Source: Phocaeicola sartorii JCM 17136 = DSM 21941 (lineage in GTDB: Bacteria; Bacteroidota; Bacteroidia; Bacteroidales; Bacteroidaceae). From it: a stretch of DNA of 64,000 nt. How positions within the stretch are numbered: the first letter of the stretch is position 1; every line of letters begins with the position of its first letter. The notes below the pieces were generated by a model, which did no database searches, was not told the DNA's origin, and worked only from the letters and a program-made list of their open reading frames with translations. Shown piece after piece: positions 9,801 through 18,141 of this stretch. Location: assembly GCF_000614185.1 (NCBI RefSeq), contig NZ_BAKM01000009.1, forward strand, positions 1 through 64,000. Direction: 5' to 3'. Position numbers and translations under genes: made by a program.

Positions 9801-10176
9801 TCGCATCTTTCACCACTCCGGTCACTCTTTTCTTTTTAGAGCCGGGTTGCGAGACAGTTTTCTTCTCGATGAAATAGATTTTGTTGTTCCTGATTTCAAA
9901 AGTAAGATTAGTTCCTGAAAGAAGTTTTGTCAATGCCTCCTTCAGTGTGGCATCTTTGAGCTGCATGGTTACCTTACGATTCACATCGACCAACTGGTCA
10001 CTGAAAACCAAGCTCATACCGGTCTGGCTTTTAATAGACGCCAGTACTTTTTCCACTCTCTCATTCTTAAAATCTAAAGAGACTTTTTGCGACTGTGCTG
10101 AAACAGTAAAGCCAAATAAAAGGACTCCCAACAGCAGTAATGTCTTCATTTTGGTTCTTGCTTTCATTTTCATCAA
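6873..10176 (-). pseudogene. SusC/RagA TonB-dependent receptor with STN domain, two frame breaks
   Basis: Three consecutive frames make one receptor of about 1101 residues once two missing bases are restored. Order: signal peptide; STN domain (about 30-105, VSLDFKNERVEKVLASIKSQTGM), which contacts the FecR anti-sigma factor; carboxypeptidase-regulatory-like domain (VTGVVKDAMGEPLIGANV); plug with LDEVVVTGYG; barrel. The first break is near 8533 (ARTYVR / MGTAKIAYN), where restoring a base, for instance in ACG-GTA, joins the frames. The second is near 7555 (LADLPG / VDGRYVRKE), in a TTTT/TTT tract. Both look like sequence errors. The STN domain, absent from the second SusC in this window, marks sigma/anti-sigma control. 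Typed pseudogene only because the frame is broken as given. Confidence 0.88.
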
Positions 10177-10321
10177 TAATTAGTTTGAAACAAAAGGATT
10201 TCTTATACAGGCTAACACATCACCCGGGAAAAGGTATGAGTCCGTTTTTTCATTTTTCCGAAAAAAATAGATGCAAGTGTATTCACTCACATCTATTCCC
10301 TGTTTTCCTTTATGGTTCCCA

Positions 10322-11320
10322 TCATTTAGAGTTCACTTCAAACAGACCGTCCCCCACCTCCGTGAAACAGATATTGGAAACAGTCTCCAAATCATAGAGT
10401 ACATCCGACGCGTTGACTTTTCCTGTTGACAGAGTAAACCTGTTCTTCAGTACCGTAGAGTCCTTCACCATAAAATGAACGTCATAATGTCTTTCCATCA
10501 CCTTTAGAATCTCATTGAGCGGAGTCAGATAAAAATTAAGGCTGTTGGAGCGCCATGCCGAAATCTGCTCCATATTATCCGGACGGGAAATCAGGCATTT
10601 TCCCGAGTGACGGTTATATTCCGCACTCTCCCCCGGAACAAGCCTGTACTCCTTCGCATTATGATCTCTGAAAAGAATGCCTCCTTCATCCAAGGTTATC
10701 CAGATATTGGGTTCGGCAGCATACGCCTTTACATTAAATCTGGTCCCGGTCACTCTCACTTCCACCCCTTGCAAATCCACCTTAAAAGGGCGGTTCTCAT
10801 CTCTGGCAACATTAAAATACCCTTCCCCCCAAAGCTCCACCGTACGGTTGAACAATCCAAACTGTCTGGGATACCTCAAGCGGGAATCCGAGTTCAAGTG
10901 CACAATACTGCCATCCTGCAAAACCACCCGTATCTGTTCACCATAAGGAACATTTATTTCAGCATACTCCGTTTCCGAGAAAATCCCCGTCCGGTTCGCC
11001 AAAAACAACAAGGAGACGCTTAAGAAAACAAACGGCAACAGTACAGCCGCCACCCACATCCACTTACGGCCGGCCGGCCTTCTTTCACGCTCACGTTTTA
11101 TCTCACTCATAAACCGCTGTTTCATCTTCATGCCGCGAATAGAAGGAGGCCGGACATCTTCCGGCACCTCTTCTGCAAGCTCTTCCATCTCGCGGTCCAA
11201 TCGTCCGGACAAGTACTTACGCCCTTCTTCCGTAACGAACCAGCCGGCAACTCTCCGAGCTTCTTCAGGAGCAGCTTTGTTGTCAAGTACTTTATCTATC
11301 ACCGATTCATCTATCTTCAT
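10322..11320 (-). CDS. FecR-family anti-sigma factor
   Basis: A 332-residue inner-membrane protein: a cytoplasmic N-terminal sigma-binding part (residues 1-80), one membrane helix (WMWVAAVLLPFVFLSVSLLFLA, about 84-105), a FecR domain (YAEINVPYGEQIRVVLQDGSIVHLNSDSRLRYP) and a C-terminal DUF4974-like domain (LNFYLTPLNEILKVMERHYDVHF). It should hold the upstream ECF sigma factor until the STN domain of the adjacent SusC signals ligand. It lies 60 bp after the sigma gene; a 145-bp gap separates it from SusC. Confidence 0.93.
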   Translation of the reverse strand: MKIDESVIDKVLDNKAAPEEARRVAGWFVTEEGRKYLSGRLDREMEELAEEVPEDVRPPSIRGMKMKQRFMSEIKRERERRPAGRKWMWVAAVLLPFVFLSVSLLFLANRTGIFSETEYAEINVPYGEQIRVVLQDGSIVHLNSDSRLRYPRQFGLFNRTVELWGEGYFNVARDENRPFKVDLQGVEVRVTGTRFNVKAYAAEPNIWITLDEGGILFRDHNAKEYRLVPGESAEYNRHSGKCLISRPDNMEQISAWRSNSLNFYLTPLNEILKVMERHYDVHFMVKDSTVLKNRFTLSTGKVNASDVLYDLETVSNICFTEVGDGLFEVNSK

Positions 11321-11380
11321 AATCTATTTTTTTCGTATATTTATAATAACACCCCACTCCGATAAAAGTATGAGTACATT

Positions 11381-11989
11381 TCAGTCTATTAAATAAATCC
11401 ATATTACAGGAAACCACATAATCAAAGATTCAATCTCGTTACGAAGCGCCTTTATAGCCTGTGTGTAATGAGATTTCACTGTAGGGACAGTGATGCCCAT
11501 CCTGTCGGCAATCTCTTGATTGGATAACCCATATTCTATTTTCAGCAAGCAGATTTTTTGTTTCTGAGGAGGAAGTTTGTCAATGGCAACCCGCAAGTAT
11601 TTTCTGAGTTCACCCTGTTCAAACCGGGTTAAAAAAGCATCTTCGTCCTCATCATTCACCTGTTGGGCCATTTCATACAACTTCTCGAATACCAGACTGC
11701 GATGCCTCAATTCATTCAGTATATAATTCTTCAAAATAGTAAATAACAAACTGCGGATACCCGACTCAAAACTAAAAGTTTCCCTCTGTTCCCACAATTT
11801 CATGAAAAGATACTGAACTGCATCCTCCGCCTCTTCTTCCGATTTCAAAAAACGATAGGCTATGGTGTACAATAACCGATGATAGCGATCAAAGACAGCG
11901 GCAAAGGCATACTCTTTACCACGGCGAAGATCGTCATATAACTTCTGGTCAAAATCCGGATATTGATTCATAATAAATGCTTTTCCCAA
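11381..11989 (-). CDS. ECF RNA polymerase sigma factor (FecI-like)
   Basis: A 202-residue sigma-70 family protein with region 2 (FDRYHRLLYTIAYRFLKSEEEAEDAVQYLFMKLWEQ, about 33-70) and region 4 (LPPQKQKICLLKIEYGLSNQEIADRMGITVPTVKSHYTQAIKAL). The start may be at residue 7 (MNQYPDFDQKLYDDLRRGKE) rather than residue 1. It heads the operon sigma-FecR-SusC-SusD-hydrolase and should direct transcription of the SusCD genes when the sugar or peptide ligand is present. Confidence 0.93.
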   Translation of the reverse strand: MGKAFIMNQYPDFDQKLYDDLRRGKEYAFAAVFDRYHRLLYTIAYRFLKSEEEAEDAVQYLFMKLWEQRETFSFESGIRSLLFTILKNYILNELRHRSLVFEKLYEMAQQVNDEDEDAFLTRFEQGELRKYLRVAIDKLPPQKQKICLLKIEYGLSNQEIADRMGITVPTVKSHYTQAIKALRNEIESLIMWFPVIWIYLID

Positions 11990-12025
11990 GTTTTCTTAAA
12001 AGGCCAACTTATCACAAAGATAGCA

Positions 12026-12058
12026 CAAATGTAGATATCTTTTGTTAGATTTCTCAAA
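12026..12058 (-). promoter_or_regulatory. promoter of the ECF sigma operon
   Basis: On the minus strand -33 TTTG (12055-12058) and -7 TACATTTG (12026-12033) are 21 bp apart. A second -7-like box, TATCTTTG, lies at 12015-12022. Confidence 0.6.
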
Positions 12059-12171
12059 AAAAACAGTTCATTTTGTTTTTGATTTCTAAAATTTCTCACA
12101 CAAGAAGACAAATATCACACACAAAGACATCGATCCAACATCTATAAACAAAGTACATACTGAGAATATCA

Positions 12172-12368
12172 TTACTGTGGGGGAGCACAATCGTGACCGG
12201 CCTCTGATTTCGTCGAAAGGAACAGGTTCATGTCATGTGCTTTGGTTTCCGCACTATCTGCAAGGATTTCTTTATCGGTACTATTACGTCCGTTGATCAT
12301 CGTCCAATAACGGTAAAAGGCGGACCACCATGATCCGGACTTAAAATTTCTGTCTTTTCCATTTTCAT
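12172..12368 (-). pseudogene. possible small protein (about 65 aa), frame-broken
   Basis: An ATG at 12368 (MKMEKTE...) and a downstream frame ending at 12172 (FKSGSWWSAFYRYWTMINGRN ... GHDCAPPQ) join into 65 codons if one base is restored in the AAATTTT tract near 12345. That is the same kind of single-base loss seen in the large genes here. The aromatic-rich middle and the Cys-Ala-Pro-Pro-Gln end are unlike random sequence. I do not recognise the family. It sits alone between the sigma operon and the GH36 gene. It could still be a chance open frame. Confidence 0.35.
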
Positions 12369-12410
12369 TTTGTTTATGGACACGAAGATACGACAGACGG
12401 GCCAAGAAAA

Positions 12411-12455
12411 AGTTGATTCTTGTAGGTTGTTGTAGGTTATAGTTGATTATTGTAG
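12411..12455. repeat. 15-bp direct repeat in a gene-free stretch
   Basis: AGTTGATTCTTGTAG (12411-12425) and AGTTGATTATTGTAG (12441-12455) are 30 bp apart, with two copies of TTGTAGGTT between them. The gene-poor stretch 12370-12740 also holds an imperfect AT-rich palindrome (12543-12575, GGAGG...CCTCC arms) and a repeated GATATAAAAC (12578 and about 12600). No function can be assigned. Confidence 0.4.
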
Positions 12456-12740
12456 ATTTGCGCAGGTTAACGTAATTCAGAAGGACGGGGCTGTCTTCAG
12501 AATAAAAAAGATATTCCGGCACGGAAACAAAGTCGGATTTGGAGGAGGGTATATATATAAATATATACCTCCCCCAAGATATAAAACCCGAACCTCTCTG
12601 ATATAAAACTTAAGCCCGAAAGATTATATATCTTACAAGTGTAACATATATAACGATGACACCTGAAGATCTATCATGTGTCACGGCATCTTCTATGAAT
12701 TAAGATCATGATCCAACCGGCCAAGTATCATTCATCTGTA

Positions 12741-12788
12741 GAAAAGAAAATTGCCTTCATCATTCATAAAGACGAATAATGAAGGCAA
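12741..12788 (-). terminator. terminator of the GH36 gene
   Basis: On the minus strand TTGCCTTCAT (12788-12779) pairs with ATGAAGGCAA (12760-12751) and is followed by TTTTCTTTTC. It starts 30 bp after the GH36 stop. Confidence 0.8.
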
Positions 12789-12818
12789 TACACTAAATTA
12801 TATACAATCAATCCCCGA

Positions 12819-14975
12819 TCATTCAGCTACAACTTCAATTACACGACTGTTGAGTTGCTGTGTAGTAAACAGATTCAATCCTACATTCATCAAGAATTCT
12901 CCGGAGAAGACCTCACCATTGCCCGATAAAGAAGAGTTGGCTCCGGGCATCAGGTTGATTTCTTTCACACGATACATTTTGTCCGCATCAAGCCCCTGCA
13001 AACGCACCGGCAATGTTTTTTCCGCATACCGAGGATGAATATCGAAAGCAAATACCACTGCTTTATCCTTATCTTTGCCCACATACATAGTGGAGGTATG
13101 ATTACTGCCATAAGGAGATACCAAACGGTACATATCGCCTTCCAAGACAACTGGTTTCAAACGGTTATAATTCTGTACGGCAGCACGGCAATAAGCCTCA
13201 TCATCCTTACTCATGTCCGCTAATTTTATATCAAAGCCGAGTTTACACATCATAGCCACATCCGTACGGAATTTCACACTGCTATTCTTATTCCAGGTCG
13301 TTACGTGCGCACACATTGTCTTGGCCGGGAACACCTGTGAGAATCCCCACTGAATAAATAAGCGTTCAATAGGATCGGTATTATCACTAGGCCAGAATTC
13401 TGTAAAATATTTCAAGGCCTCATAGTCCGAACGTCCACCACCACCGGAACAAAGCATCATCGGCAGATTAGGATATTTTGCTTTCACACGTTCCAATACA
13501 TTATACAGGCCACGCACATAATCAATATATAAATGTGACTGCTTGTCTTTCAAGTAAACAGAATAAATATTTGTAATAGGGCTATTGCAATCCCATTTAA
13601 AGAAGGCGATATCAGGATATTTTGTCATCAAATTATCCACGACTCCGAATACATAATCCTGCACTTTCGGGTTGCTCAAATCCAGTACCAACTGATTACG
13701 AAAATAATACTCGTCACGATTCGGAAGATGGATCACCCAGTCTTTATGCTTCTCGTACAACTCGCTTTTGGGATTCACCATTTCCGGTTCAATCCAAATA
13801 CCGAACTTTATACCTTTTTTTCTGGCAGCTTCCGTCAGATAACCAATACCATGAGGAAGCTTATCAGCCGTTTCATCCCAGTCGCCTAACCCTTGATGAT
13901 CACCACTGCGCGGATACTTGTTGGCAAACCAACCATCATCCAACAAAAACATATCCACACCCAGTTCTACCGCATCATCCATCAGCTTCACCAATTTCGC
14001 TTCATCAAAATCAAAATAGGTGGCTTCCCAGTTATTCAACAAAGTCATACGAGTCTGGTTCCCATCCTTTACCTGATGCTTACGGGCCCAATCATGGAAA
14101 TTACGGCTAGCCTGTCCTTTGCCTGTAAAACTGTAAGTAAAATAAAAATCGGGAGTACGGAAAATTTCATTCGGTTTCAGACTATATTCCGAAGCATACG
14201 GATTAATACCCGAAATAACACGCAGTTCGTTCTTATTATCTACTTCGAATACAAAACTGAAATTACCCGTCCATCCTAATGTTCCGACTAACACTTCACC
14301 TTGGTTCTCTTCTGACTTTCCGTCCAATGCAAGTTGGAAGAAAGGAGAGCAGAACATATTGGCACGTGCTCCCAACTTGGTATCAATCGTTTTCTTGCCA
14401 AATTCCAAAGGCTGTTCCTTCACATGCGCCTCACTGGCCCAGTCTCCCGAGAATTCAGTCAGGAAATAGTTGTCACGATTCAAATGCAACATGGAAGACG
14501 CATACTTATGAAGCTGCACAGGTTTCTTTTCCTGATGACTGATTTCAGTGAAAGTCTTTATCAGATTTTCTTTCTGGTAAGCCACATAATGAAGTTTTAC
14601 AGTGACAGGATATTTATCATCCTGCATGGTAATCACCACTTCATCTACCCCCGGCGACACTTGATTCCGAGTATGAGATACATATTTTAATAAAGTAGAA
14701 GGATTGCCGTCATTATGCACTACATGAATAGCCGGTTCAAAATAATCTTCCATGCCATGAGTAAGATATGCTTCGCTGCCCTGTGGCAAGTGGACAATAT
14801 CTGTAGCATGATTCAACTTCTTTCCCAAATAACTTTGATATAGACGTCCGTTATCACCAACCCGGTAAATAAGGTCTACATTTTCTGTACTAATTTTGAT
14901 GACTGGCTTATCCGCCGCTTTTAACATAAATGACATGCATAAAAAACATATCAAGAAGAGCAATCTTTCTTTCAT
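12819..14975 (-). CDS. GH36-family alpha-galactosidase, secreted
   Basis: A 718-residue enzyme with a signal peptide (about 1-20) and the GH36 arrangement: an N-terminal beta-sandwich, then a (beta/alpha)8 barrel. The nucleophile lies in FFKWDCNSP (Asp462) and the acid/base in WPSDNTDPIERL (Asp531). The CSGGGGRSDYE segment before it is typical of the family. It removes terminal alpha-galactose from oligosaccharides, probably in the periplasm. It is transcribed alone, divergently from an AraC regulator, from a promoter that carries the cluster's shared upstream element. The frame is intact. Confidence 0.93.
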   Translation of the reverse strand: MKERLLFLICFLCMSFMLKAADKPVIKISTENVDLIYRVGDNGRLYQSYLGKKLNHATDIVHLPQGSEAYLTHGMEDYFEPAIHVVHNDGNPSTLLKYVSHTRNQVSPGVDEVVITMQDDKYPVTVKLHYVAYQKENLIKTFTEISHQEKKPVQLHKYASSMLHLNRDNYFLTEFSGDWASEAHVKEQPLEFGKKTIDTKLGARANMFCSPFFQLALDGKSEENQGEVLVGTLGWTGNFSFVFEVDNKNELRVISGINPYASEYSLKPNEIFRTPDFYFTYSFTGKGQASRNFHDWARKHQVKDGNQTRMTLLNNWEATYFDFDEAKLVKLMDDAVELGVDMFLLDDGWFANKYPRSGDHQGLGDWDETADKLPHGIGYLTEAARKKGIKFGIWIEPEMVNPKSELYEKHKDWVIHLPNRDEYYFRNQLVLDLSNPKVQDYVFGVVDNLMTKYPDIAFFKWDCNSPITNIYSVYLKDKQSHLYIDYVRGLYNVLERVKAKYPNLPMMLCSGGGGRSDYEALKYFTEFWPSDNTDPIERLFIQWGFSQVFPAKTMCAHVTTWNKNSSVKFRTDVAMMCKLGFDIKLADMSKDDEAYCRAAVQNYNRLKPVVLEGDMYRLVSPYGSNHTSTMYVGKDKDKAVVFAFDIHPRYAEKTLPVRLQGLDADKMYRVKEINLMPGANSSLSGNGEVFSGEFLMNVGLNLFTTQQLNSRVIEVVAE

Positions 14976-15004
14976 GGTATTATTTATCGATTAAAATTAT
15001 AGTG

Positions 15005-15076
15005 CAAAGATAGGGAGAGAACCTCAAAAATTCCGACTCAAATGCGCCATAAAATAAGAAAATTGACGATTATAGC
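15005..15076 (-). promoter_or_regulatory. GH36 promoter with shared upstream element
   Basis: The -7 box TATCTTTG lies at 15005-15012 on the minus strand, with no clear -33 box. Starting 42 bp further upstream, at 15055-15076, is a shortened relative of the element seen before the GH95, GH92 and alpha-gal/SusC operons: read in the gene's direction it begins GCTATAAT and ends TTCTTA. It is the most diverged of the four copies. The divergent AraC gene shares this 187-bp region. Confidence 0.5.
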
Positions 15077-15129
15077 CTCAAAACCATCGAAATCAGGCCT
15101 GTATTGTAGGTAAAGTCGAGGAAGTCTGC

Positions 15130-15137
15130 TATCTTTG
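15130..15137 (+). promoter_or_regulatory. -7 box of the AraC-family gene
   Basis: TATCTTTG lies 25 bp before the ATG at 15163. A possible weak -33 (ATTG, 15103-15106) lies 23 bp upstream of it. Confidence 0.5.
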
Positions 15138-15162
15138 TTATCCAATTCTAATACATGGATAT

Positions 15163-16059
15163 ATGCCACGAATTAAAGAGGGATTTAAAGGAGAACGCGC
15201 CATCGTGCTCCCAACTTTTCTGATTGAAGAATTAAAGCAAGATCCGCTAGGCAGCGAACTTTACATTACAGATATAGGATATTATCCTCATGCCTGTTTT
15301 CATTACCGGAAACGTGACACCGAGGAAGCGACCGAGTTCATCCTCATTTACTGTATGGAGGGAGAAGGGTGGTTCGAATTAGACAAATATCGATATGCAG
15401 TTACCGCCAACCAATTTTTCATTCTACCCGAACATCAGGCACATGCTTATGGCAGTAATGAGAAAAATCCCTGGACTATTTACTGGATCCATTTCAATGG
15501 AACAAAAGCTGCATTTTTCAGTGCCGGTTTTGACCGTCCGAAAGACATCACTCCACAAGAGGATTCACGAATCAAAGAACGATTAGTACTCTTCGAAGAA
15601 ATCTACTCGTCCATCAGCTCCGGATATAGCAAGAATTATATGCTTTATGCCACTACCAGTCTTTTCCATTTTTTAGGTTCCATGAAGTTTATTGGTGAAT
15701 ATCGGGATTGCGGTTCCATGCGCAATGGTTGCAGAAGCAAGGATGTGGTGCAAATAGCGATTCATTTCATGCAAGAAAATTTGAGCAAAACCATTCGTCT
15801 GGCAGATATCGCTGCGGAAGTAAACCTCTCGGTTTCCTATTTCTCTAATCTGTTTGAAGAAAAGACAGGCTCCTCTCCTCTTCGATATCTTACCTATCTC
15901 AGAATACAGGAAGCCTGTCATTACCTGGATTTTACCAACCTGAAAATTAACCAAATAAGTCCCTTGGTAGGCTATGAGGATTCTCTTTATTTCTCCCGGT
16001 TATTCACTAAGACGATGGGAGTGCCTCCATCAGCTTACAAAGAGAAGAAAAAAGGTTAA
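15163..16059 (+). CDS. AraC-family transcriptional regulator with cupin sensor
   Basis: 298 residues: an N-terminal AraC-type cupin ligand-binding domain (about 30-150, containing EFILIYCMEGEGWFELDKYRYAV and ILPEHQAHAYG) and a C-terminal double helix-turn-helix domain (about 200-295, IRLADIAAEVNLSVSYFSNLFEEKTG and INQISPLVGYEDSLYFSRLFTKTMG). It is the only cytoplasmic one-component regulator in the glycan cluster. Being divergent from GH36, it may control that gene, possibly in response to a galactose-containing product. It converges on the SGNH esterase gene with 12 bp between them. Confidence 0.92.
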   Translation: MPRIKEGFKGERAIVLPTFLIEELKQDPLGSELYITDIGYYPHACFHYRKRDTEEATEFILIYCMEGEGWFELDKYRYAVTANQFFILPEHQAHAYGSNEKNPWTIYWIHFNGTKAAFFSAGFDRPKDITPQEDSRIKERLVLFEEIYSSISSGYSKNYMLYATTSLFHFLGSMKFIGEYRDCGSMRNGCRSKDVVQIAIHFMQENLSKTIRLADIAAEVNLSVSYFSNLFEEKTGSSPLRYLTYLRIQEACHYLDFTNLKINQISPLVGYEDSLYFSRLFTKTMGVPPSAYKEKKKG

Positions 16060-16071
16060 GACTTACGACAT

Positions 16072-18024
16072 CTACCAACAGTCGGTCCGGAAAGGAGCAA
16101 CCGGGAGGCCGTTCTCTCCGTACAAATTACAATCCGGATTATCCGCCCAGCCATAACGTGCAGCAAGAGGGATAGAAACTTCAGGAGAAAAAACTATAAT
16201 TTTCCCATTCTGGACCATCGCCTCTGCCGGATAAAACACACGGTCCGGCCCTGCAATGGTAAAGCCTTTTAAAGTTGTACCTTTAATCTGAAATCCATCT
16301 TGCTTTTGTCCGAAATCCAATTCCATTTTATCCCCTTTGATTCTATAATTCCGGAATACAGGAGCCGAATCGGAAACATTTTTTCCATAACTACCGGCCA
16401 GGGCAACCAAGGCCAAACGGCGTCCCACCTCTTGCTTATTCTTAGGATGAATGTCATCAGCCAAACCAATATCAATGGTCACAGCCATACCAACTTGGTC
16501 AAGTTTTAATGCTTTAGTTTGTGCTTCACGCAAAGCCGCCCATTCGGAATCCGGCTGTATTTCCTTGGATTCCATAAAATTAGCCAATTGTACAAAATAA
16601 AAGGGGAAATCACTCCGCCATTGCTGGCGCCAATCCGTAATGAGAGCAGGAAACAAATCCCCATATTGTTCCGGACGGCCTACATTGGCTTCACCTTGAT
16701 ACCATATTACTCCTTTAATGGGAAAAGCAGTCCATGGTTTGACCATCGCATTGAACAGTACCGTAGGATAACTGGAACTTTGAACGGGAGAAACCGGTGC
16801 GGGTGGAAACCCTTTTAAAGAAAGTCCGATACGATATTTCCAATCTCCGGCCAAACTGATCCGCTTTCCATCAGCTTCTACATAAAGTTCCTCTGCCTTG
16901 CCATGAATACCGCCCTCTCCACCAAAATCAGAAACACGAACAGCAAGAACCGCCTTACCAGCCTTCACTAATTTTGCAGGAATGGTATAAGTACGCGGTG
17001 TCATATAACCTGCCCCCCGGGCAATCTCCACCCCATTAAAATAAGTGATGTCTTCATCATCAATCATCCCCAAATTTAACTTTAACGGTTTGCCAATCCA
17101 TTCTACCGGGATTTCAAAGCTACGACGGAACCATACAACTCCATCAAAATCTTTCAAACCATTCCTTTCCCAGTAACCGGGAAGACACATATCCTGCCAT
17201 TGTTCTTCTGACAAGTCCGGTGCAATCCAGCAAGGCTTATCTTCCTCCATTCCCTTGTCTTCCTTAGAAAAAAGAGATTGCCACTCGGAGCGCTCTTGAT
17301 TATAGGCCTTTTCCATACGAACAGGGTCAAAATCCAATTGTTCCATCTTAGCCAACTCCTCATGAAAGCCCAGTACCTGTTTCAATGTTTCATAGCTGGT
17401 CCACGCTTCAGCAGGTGTTCCTCCCCATGTACAGTCAATCACTCCTACAGGAACATTTAACTCCTTCCATAATGAACGGGCATAAAAATAAGCGAGCGAA
17501 GAGAATTCAGGAATTGTGGCGGAAGAACATTCCTGCCATCCTCCCATCGTAGCCTCCACATCACTCAACGGAGTTACTGAAGTATTTTTCTTCACTTGGA
17601 ACAAACGGATAGAAGGATAATTCGCCTCCGCTATCTCCTGCTCATAATTCATGACTTTCCCCCAACCCGCAACAGGCATCTCCATATTAGACTGGCCGGA
17701 ACAAAACCATACCTCTCCCACCATTACATTTTTTAATTGCAATTTCTTACCATCCGTAAATGTCAACGTATAAGGCCCTCCTGCAACAGGAGTAGGCACA
17801 GACAAAGTCCAATAACCATCCTTATTCACCGGAGTCACATACACTTCATTATTCCAGCCTGTAGTTACTTTTAAGGTTTTGCCCAATGCCGCCTTACCAT
17901 GAAAAGTAACCTTCGTATTTTGCTGAAGAACCATATTGTCCGTAAAATAAGCGGGCAAGACCACCTTGGCGTAAGAAATACACGTCAGGCTGAAAAAAGA
18001 AAGAAAAAACAAGATGCTTCTCAT
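16072..18024 (-). CDS. sialate O-acetylesterase-like SGNH carbohydrate esterase
   Basis: Starting at Met 18024 (MRSILFFLSFF) the protein has a signal peptide and about 650 residues; a longer frame upstream to 18135 lacks sense as a signal. Motifs: VGEVWFCSGQSNMEM with the catalytic Ser at about residue 112, WGGTPAEAWTS, GVIWYQGEAN, and DDIHPKNKQEVGRRLA carrying the Asp-His pair. An inserted beta-sandwich (about 270-420, GYWERNGLKDFDGVVWFRRSFEIP) resembles a GH2 sugar-binding domain. It should remove O-acetyl groups from sugars so the glycosidases of the same operon can act. Despite the family name, sialic acid is not implied. Last gene of the alpha-gal/SusCD operon. Confidence 0.88.
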   Translation of the reverse strand: MRSILFFLSFFSLTCISYAKVVLPAYFTDNMVLQQNTKVTFHGKAALGKTLKVTTGWNNEVYVTPVNKDGYWTLSVPTPVAGGPYTLTFTDGKKLQLKNVMVGEVWFCSGQSNMEMPVAGWGKVMNYEQEIAEANYPSIRLFQVKKNTSVTPLSDVEATMGGWQECSSATIPEFSSLAYFYARSLWKELNVPVGVIDCTWGGTPAEAWTSYETLKQVLGFHEELAKMEQLDFDPVRMEKAYNQERSEWQSLFSKEDKGMEEDKPCWIAPDLSEEQWQDMCLPGYWERNGLKDFDGVVWFRRSFEIPVEWIGKPLKLNLGMIDDEDITYFNGVEIARGAGYMTPRTYTIPAKLVKAGKAVLAVRVSDFGGEGGIHGKAEELYVEADGKRISLAGDWKYRIGLSLKGFPPAPVSPVQSSSYPTVLFNAMVKPWTAFPIKGVIWYQGEANVGRPEQYGDLFPALITDWRQQWRSDFPFYFVQLANFMESKEIQPDSEWAALREAQTKALKLDQVGMAVTIDIGLADDIHPKNKQEVGRRLALVALAGSYGKNVSDSAPVFRNYRIKGDKMELDFGQKQDGFQIKGTTLKGFTIAGPDRVFYPAEAMVQNGKIIVFSPEVSIPLAARYGWADNPDCNLYGENGLPVAPFRTDCW

Positions 18025-18093
18025 ATAAAATAGTTGTAAATTAACAAGAAAATATATACATACCAGTACTAACAATACGATCACATGGCTTGC

Positions 18094-18125
18094 CTTCTTG
18101 TTATCAGAAAAGAAATAACAAGAAG
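18094..18125 (-). other. perfect stem-loop between GH3 and esterase genes
   Basis: CTTCTTGTTAT (18094-18104) and ATAACAAGAAG (18115-18125) are perfect 11-bp arms around a 10-base loop. There is no T-tract on the minus strand, so it is not a standard terminator. It lies in the 117-bp gap between GH3 and the esterase and could act in mRNA stability or partial attenuation. Confidence 0.6.
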
Positions 18126-18141
18126 ACAAGCACATTTATTT

